The position numbers and the translations under genes were made by a program. From NCBI GenBank assembly GCA_025934335.1, contig JAICYG010000100.1, positions 1 through 9,501 on the forward strand: DNA of 9,501 nt, in the 5' to 3' direction. Every line of letters starts with the position of its first letter. Position 1 is the stretch's first letter. The notes below the pieces were generated by a model that saw only the letters and a program-made list of their open reading frames with translations, was not told where the DNA came from and made no database searches. The stretch is from Thermoleophilia bacterium (GTDB lineage: Bacteria > Actinomycetota > Thermoleophilia > Gaiellales > Gaiellaceae). This document shows positions 6,655 through 9,501 of the stretch, in pieces.

Positions 6655-7499
6655 TCGCGATCGTCCTCTACGGGCTGCGCGAGAGCGTGCGCCGGAAGAT
6701 GTTCGCGGTCGTCGTCGTGCTCACGGTCGCGTTCCTCGCGCTCTACGCCTGGGGCGTTCATGCCGCCTTCCGTGACACGCGCAGCTTCGTCGGCCCCGGC
6801 GAGAACCAGCTCGATCCGGACGTGCTCGCGGGCGCGATCGTCGAGGGGCTCGCGATGTTCGCGACGCTCTTCCTCGGCGCCGTCCTGTCGGTGTTCCTGA
6901 CGCTGAACGTCGTTCGCGGCGACGCGGAGGCCGGGCTGCTCCAGCCGCTCGTCGTCCGGCCGGTCGGGCGCGCGCGGCTGCTGCTCGCGCGGTTCGCGGG
7001 CGCCGCCGGCGTGGCGGCGCTCTACGTGCTCGTCGTCTACTTCGCGACCGTGGGGATCACGCACTGGGCGGGCGGTTGGTCTCCGGACCGCCTGATCGCG
7101 CCGGGGATCGAGCTGGCGGCCGCGGTCGTCGTCGTGTCGGCGCTCGCGCTCGCGGGCTCGGTCTTCTTCTCGCCGATCGCGAACGGGATCGGGACGCTGA
7201 TGGTCTTCGGCGGCGGCCTCCTTGCGGGCCTCCTGGGCGAGATCGGCCGTGCGATTCACTCGCAGCGGCTGCAGAGCATCGCCCACGGCGCCTGGTGGGC
7301 GTTCCCGTTCGACGCGCTCTACGAGGACGCGCTGCACCGGCTGACCGTCGACACCACGGGCTTTGCCGAGTTCGTGCTCACCCTCGGGCCGTTCGGCGGC
7401 TCGCACCAGGCGGGCACGCCGCTGATCGTCTGGTCGGCGATCTACCTCGGCCTCGTCGGCGCAGCGGCACTCGTTGCGTTTTCCGTTCGCGACCTGTAG
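6651..7499 (+). CDS. ABC-2 type transporter permease
   Basis: This 282-aa integral membrane protein is the permease partner of the preceding ATPase. Hydrophobic segments at about 18-38, 62-88, 112-137, 152-172, 178-197 and 258-278 give the six transmembrane helices expected of the family. Between the second and third is RGDAEAGLLQPLVVRPVGR (89-107), matching the conserved cytoplasmic pattern (E.G.L..L...PV.R) of ABC-2 permeases. A long loop rich in aromatic residues (about 200-257) is probably extracytoplasmic. The GTG start overlaps the ATPase stop by GTGA and has a strong Shine-Dalgarno 9 nt upstream; the same frame is open further back to 5970, but that part is antisense to nothing and out of frame with the clear ATPase, so it is a shadow. 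The substrate is unknown. Confidence 0.92.
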   Translation: MIAIVLYGLRESVRRKMFAVVVVLTVAFLALYAWGVHAAFRDTRSFVGPGENQLDPDVLAGAIVEGLAMFATLFLGAVLSVFLTLNVVRGDAEAGLLQPLVVRPVGRARLLLARFAGAAGVAALYVLVVYFATVGITHWAGGWSPDRLIAPGIELAAAVVVVSALALAGSVFFSPIANGIGTLMVFGGGLLAGLLGEIGRAIHSQRLQSIAHGAWWAFPFDALYEDALHRLTVDTTGFAEFVLTLGPFGGSHQAGTPLIVWSAIYLGLVGAAALVAFSVRDL

Positions 7500-7512
7500 G
7501 TAGAGCCACGCG

Positions 7513-8388
7513 ATGAGATTCCGGCCCGGAGCGAGGCTCGACCCGTCGCAGGTGCAGGACCGCCGGGGCATGGGCGGCGGCGGCCTCGCGGTCGGCGGCG
7601 GCGGTCTCGGCGTCGTCGGGATCGTCGTCTACCTCCTCGTCGCGTTCCTCGGCGGCGGCGGGGGCAGCACGTACGGAAGCCTCGACGGCATCAGTGTCGG
7701 CGCGGGAGGCGGCGCGGCGCAGTCGGCCCAGCTCGACTGCACCACCGGCGCCGACGCGAACGAGCGCCAGGACTGCCGCATCCTCGGCGACGTGAACAGC
7801 GTTCAGAAGTACTGGAGCGGCTGGTTCCGGTCGCACGGAAAGAGCTACCAGGAGGCGGACACCGTCTTCTTCACCGGGTCGACCTCGACCGGGTGCGGCA
7901 CGGCGACGACCGACGTCGGCCCGTTCTACTGCCCGGCCGACAAGCACGTGTACATCGACCTCGGCTTCTACGAGGAGCTGCACGACCGCTTCGGCGCCCA
8001 GGGCGGTCCGTTCGCCGAGGCGTACGTGATCGCGCACGAGTACGGGCATCACGCACAGGACCTGCTCGGCGACCTGCGCGCGAACGAGACGCAGGGCGCC
8101 TCCGGCACGTCGGTCCGCACCGAGCTGCAGGCCGACTGCTACGCGGGCGTCTGGGCGCGGCACGCCGTCGCGACGGGCTACATCGTCGACCTGACCCAGC
8201 AGGACATCCAGCAGGGGCTCGACGCGGCCGCGGCGGTGGGCGACGACCGGATCCAGCAGGAGACGCAGGGACAGGTGAATCCCGAGACGTGGACGCACGG
8301 CTCGTCCGTCATGCGCCAGAAGTGGTTCCTACGCGGTTACCAGCGCGGCGAGCCGACCGGCTGCGACACGTTCAGCGGGAGCCTGTGA
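7513..8388 (+). CDS. Membrane-anchored neutral zinc metallopeptidase (YpfJ / Zn_peptidase family)
   Basis: This 291-aa protein belongs to the putative neutral zinc metallopeptidase family typified by E. coli YpfJ. The N-terminus has the family's R....SQVQDRRG pattern (about 8-19), then a glycine-rich stretch and one hydrophobic segment (about 32-47), so it is probably anchored with its catalytic part outside. The zinc site is HEYGHH (175-180; His175, Glu176, His179), with [14 protein letters not shown] (202-215) downstream supplying the likely third ligand (Glu204 or Asp208). Cysteines at 76, 88, 128, 140, 209 and 284 could form disulfides. Length is normal for the family. It starts 13 bp after the permease stop with no strong Shine-Dalgarno and is probably cotranscribed with the ABC genes. 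Its 3' end overlaps the convergent gene's end by 17 bp. The natural substrate of the family is unknown. Confidence 0.92.
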   Translation: MRFRPGARLDPSQVQDRRGMGGGGLAVGGGGLGVVGIVVYLLVAFLGGGGGSTYGSLDGISVGAGGGAAQSAQLDCTTGADANERQDCRILGDVNSVQKYWSGWFRSHGKSYQEADTVFFTGSTSTGCGTATTDVGPFYCPADKHVYIDLGFYEELHDRFGAQGGPFAEAYVIAHEYGHHAQDLLGDLRANETQGASGTSVRTELQADCYAGVWARHAVATGYIVDLTQQDIQQGLDAAAAVGDDRIQQETQGQVNPETWTHGSSVMRQKWFLRGYQRGEPTGCDTFSGSL

Positions 8389-8863
8389 CGGTGAACGTGC
8401 GCCGGGCGCCGTCGGCGAGCACCTTGACGACGGTCCGCGGTTCGTGCGCCCTCGGCACGTCGGCGTAGAACGTGCCGCGCCGGAGCGTCGCCCAGACGGT
8501 TCCCTTCCTCGTCAGCTTCACGATCACGGCGCGCACGCTCGAGCCGGCGATGCCTCCGACCGCTGTCCGCGACGACGCATAGCCGATCTCGTCGGCCGCG
8601 AGGGAGGAGGCGCACGAGCGGGCCACGGTCGACGTGCCCCGATTCACGTGGAAGCAGATGCGGCCGTTCGGGCGAACGTCGACGACCACACGGGAGTGGC
8701 CGTAGGCGACGGAGCGCGAGGTCAGCTGAGCATCGGCCGCCTTGGCCGGCGACACGCGGGCGCTCGGCGCGCCGAGCGCCGACAGGACGGCCGCGGTTCC
8801 CGCGGCGACTGCCGCGCCGAGACTCAGGAGGGCGAGCGCCCGTCTCCCCACGCGGCGCATCAT
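8372..8863 (-). CDS. Predicted secreted protein of unknown function
   Basis: This 163-aa protein begins with a typical Sec signal peptide: basic MMRRVGRRA, a hydrophobic Ala/Leu core to about residue 30, then GAPSA as a plausible cleavage region. The mature part is rich in beta-prone Val/Thr/Arg, with two cysteines (70 and 84) that could pair. It has a G.AG..V..V.V....G......RG.F pattern (about 104-132), which I associate loosely with small secreted or cell-envelope proteins of actinobacteria. I do not recognise a named family. Two adjacent ATGs (8863 and 8860) are equally possible starts and no Shine-Dalgarno is visible. It converges on the zinc peptidase gene with a 17-bp overlap and diverges from the CHAP gene across a 56-bp gap. 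Coding-like composition and the signal peptide favour a real gene. Confidence 0.7.
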   Translation of the reverse strand: MMRRVGRRALALLSLGAAVAAGTAAVLSALGAPSARVSPAKAADAQLTSRSVAYGHSRVVVDVRPNGRICFHVNRGTSTVARSCASSLAADEIGYASSRTAVGGIAGSSVRAVIVKLTRKGTVWATLRRGTFYADVPRAHEPRTVVKVLADGARRTFTVTGSR

Positions 8864-8907
8864 CGCGTCGATGATCGCCGCTCTTGCGCCCCGGCAAACG
8901 CCCGCTG

Positions 8908-8913
8908 TACGGT
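8908..8913 (+). promoter_or_regulatory. Candidate promoter for the leaderless CHAP gene
   Basis: TACGGT ends 6 nt before the ATG at 8920. TTGCGC at 8884-8889 is a possible -35 with an 18-bp spacer. No Shine-Dalgarno precedes the start, which fits leaderless transcription and argues against the upstream ATG at 8884. Confidence 0.45.
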
Positions 8914-8919
8914 CGCTGC

Positions 8920-9387
8920 ATGGGCGCTGGCCGTGAGGCTCTGGCCGAGGCGCTGCGGCACGTGGGAGTCCGGGAGTCGCCGCCCGGCTCCAACCGCACG
9001 ATGTTCGGGCGCTGGTACGGCACCGACGGCGTCCCCTGGTGCGCGATCTTCGTCTCGTACTGCTTCGACGTCGGCGCCGGCGTCGTCCTCTGCCGCGGCT
9101 GGCACGGAGCGGGCGTCGGCCGGCGCGGCGTCTCCTACGTGCCGACCCTCTCTGCCTGGCTGAAGGCGACCGGGCGTGTCGCCGACGAGCCGAAGTCCGG
9201 GGACATCGCGATCTTCGACTGGGACGGAGGCGTTCCCGACCACGTCGGGATCGTGATCCGCGCGCACGGGAGCGGCGTTGACACGGTCGAGGGCAACACC
9301 GCCGTCGGAAACGACTCGGACGGCGGTGAGGTGATGCGCCGCTTCCGGTCCCGGCGCCACGTCGCCCTCTACGGCCGCGTCACCTGA
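8920..9387 (+). CDS. CHAP-domain cysteine amidase/peptidase
   Basis: This 155-aa protein is almost entirely one CHAP (NlpC/P60-like) domain, a family that hydrolyses peptidoglycan amide or peptide bonds. The putative catalytic Cys41 lies in VPWCAIFVSY (38-47), the His is His108 in PDHVGIV (106-112), and the polar third residue is probably Glu124 or Asn126 in VEGNT (123-127). KSGDIAIFDWDGG (92-104) is the usual strand before the His. There is no signal peptide or cell-wall-binding domain, unlike most secreted CHAP hydrolases; it could leave by another route, act inside, or be a prophage-type enzyme standing alone. The ATG at 8920 is preferred over the in-frame ATG at 8884 because of the leaderless promoter spacing and because the extra 12 residues (MRPGKRPLYGRC) look non-conserved. 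Its end overlaps the convergent next gene by 8 bp. Confidence 0.85.
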   Translation: MGAGREALAEALRHVGVRESPPGSNRTMFGRWYGTDGVPWCAIFVSYCFDVGAGVVLCRGWHGAGVGRRGVSYVPTLSAWLKATGRVADEPKSGDIAIFDWDGGVPDHVGIVIRAHGSGVDTVEGNTAVGNDSDGGEVMRRFRSRRHVALYGRVT

Positions 9388-9501
9388 GCCAGGGCGCCAG
9401 GAACGTCTGGATATCGTCGCAGCCGCGCGGCTGGACGAGCCGGCCCCGGACCCGCTTCTCCTCCACGACGACGATCGTCGGCGTGTCGGCAACCCGGAAT
9501 C
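9380..9501 (-). CDS. Thioredoxin-fold protein, C-terminal fragment (5' end off the window)
   Basis: Only the last 39 codons are inside the window. They read FRVADTPTIVVVEEKRVRGR then LVQPRGCDDIQTFLAPWLR and stop at 9380-9382. The DTPTIVVV stretch matches the cis-proline loop and fourth strand of thioredoxin/DsbA folds. It is followed by a short turn, the fifth strand (RGRLVQPRG) and a final helix, in the order of that fold. The active-site CXXC, if any, would lie off the right edge, so whether it is a thioredoxin, a DsbA-like oxidoreductase or an inactive relative cannot be told. Third positions are strongly G/C, supporting the frame. It converges on the CHAP gene with an 8-bp overlap. Confidence 0.65.
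   Translation of the reverse strand, partial: FRVADTPTIVVVEEKRVRGRLVQPRGCDDIQTFLAPWLR

Noticed and set aside
6630..7571. Minus-strand open frame of about 313 codons opposite the permease.
   Set aside because: The product is highly charged and repetitive in Arg/Asp/Glu/His, as expected for the antisense of a hydrophobic membrane protein.
1..9501. CRISPR array, transposon ends, tRNA or rRNA genes, or a defence island.
   Set aside because: No spaced short repeats, transposase motifs, RNA gene signatures or defence-type domains were seen. The ATPase domains are part of cyclase proteins with regulatory TPR regions, not of a nuclease or toxin effector.

Overview
The window is very GC-rich DNA (roughly 70% by eye) with strongly G/C-biased third codon positions. 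Most gene starts have no Shine-Dalgarno sequence and instead sit 6-9 nt after a TANNNT hexamer, the layout of leaderless transcripts. With the gene content (zinc-ribbon/class III cyclase/AAA/TPR proteins, a YpfJ-type zinc peptidase, a small CHAP protein) this suggests a high-GC actinobacterium, possibly of the Thermoleophilia (Gaiellales/Solirubrobacterales) type. The taxonomic call is inference.

Layout. 1-4716 (minus strand): two tandem paralogous signalling proteins, each with an N-terminal zinc ribbon, a class III nucleotidyl cyclase domain and a STAND/AAA-type ATPase domain. The upstream copy (1792-4716) is complete at 974 aa and ends in a helical TPR-like region. The downstream copy (1-1760) runs off the left edge. 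A promoter-like element was duplicated with the genes. 4753-5511 (plus): a GNAT acetyltransferase transcribed divergently from the complete cyclase gene; the two candidate -10 boxes are only 10 bp apart. 5512-5820: a gap of about 310 bp with an AT-rich patch, a 7+7 bp inverted repeat and what may be a broken small secreted-protein gene on the minus strand. 5821-8388 (plus): a probable three-gene operon of ABC ATPase, ABC-2 permease (GTGA overlap) and membrane-anchored neutral zinc metallopeptidase (13-bp gap). 8372-8863 (minus): a small predicted secreted protein of unknown function. 8920-9387 (plus): a CHAP-domain cysteine amidase/peptidase. 9380-9501 (minus): the C-terminal end of a thioredoxin-fold protein running off the right edge.

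How they might work together. The cyclase pair looks like cytosolic sensor/signal-transducers that make a cyclic nucleotide under control of an ATPase and a TPR region. The ABC pair plus zinc peptidase looks like an export and envelope-processing unit. Nothing in the sequence links these two groups, and I see no defence system, CRISPR array, transposon, tRNA or rRNA. The features most worth a second look are the cyclase tandem duplication with its copied promoter, the near-overlapping divergent promoters, and the 5512-5820 gap.
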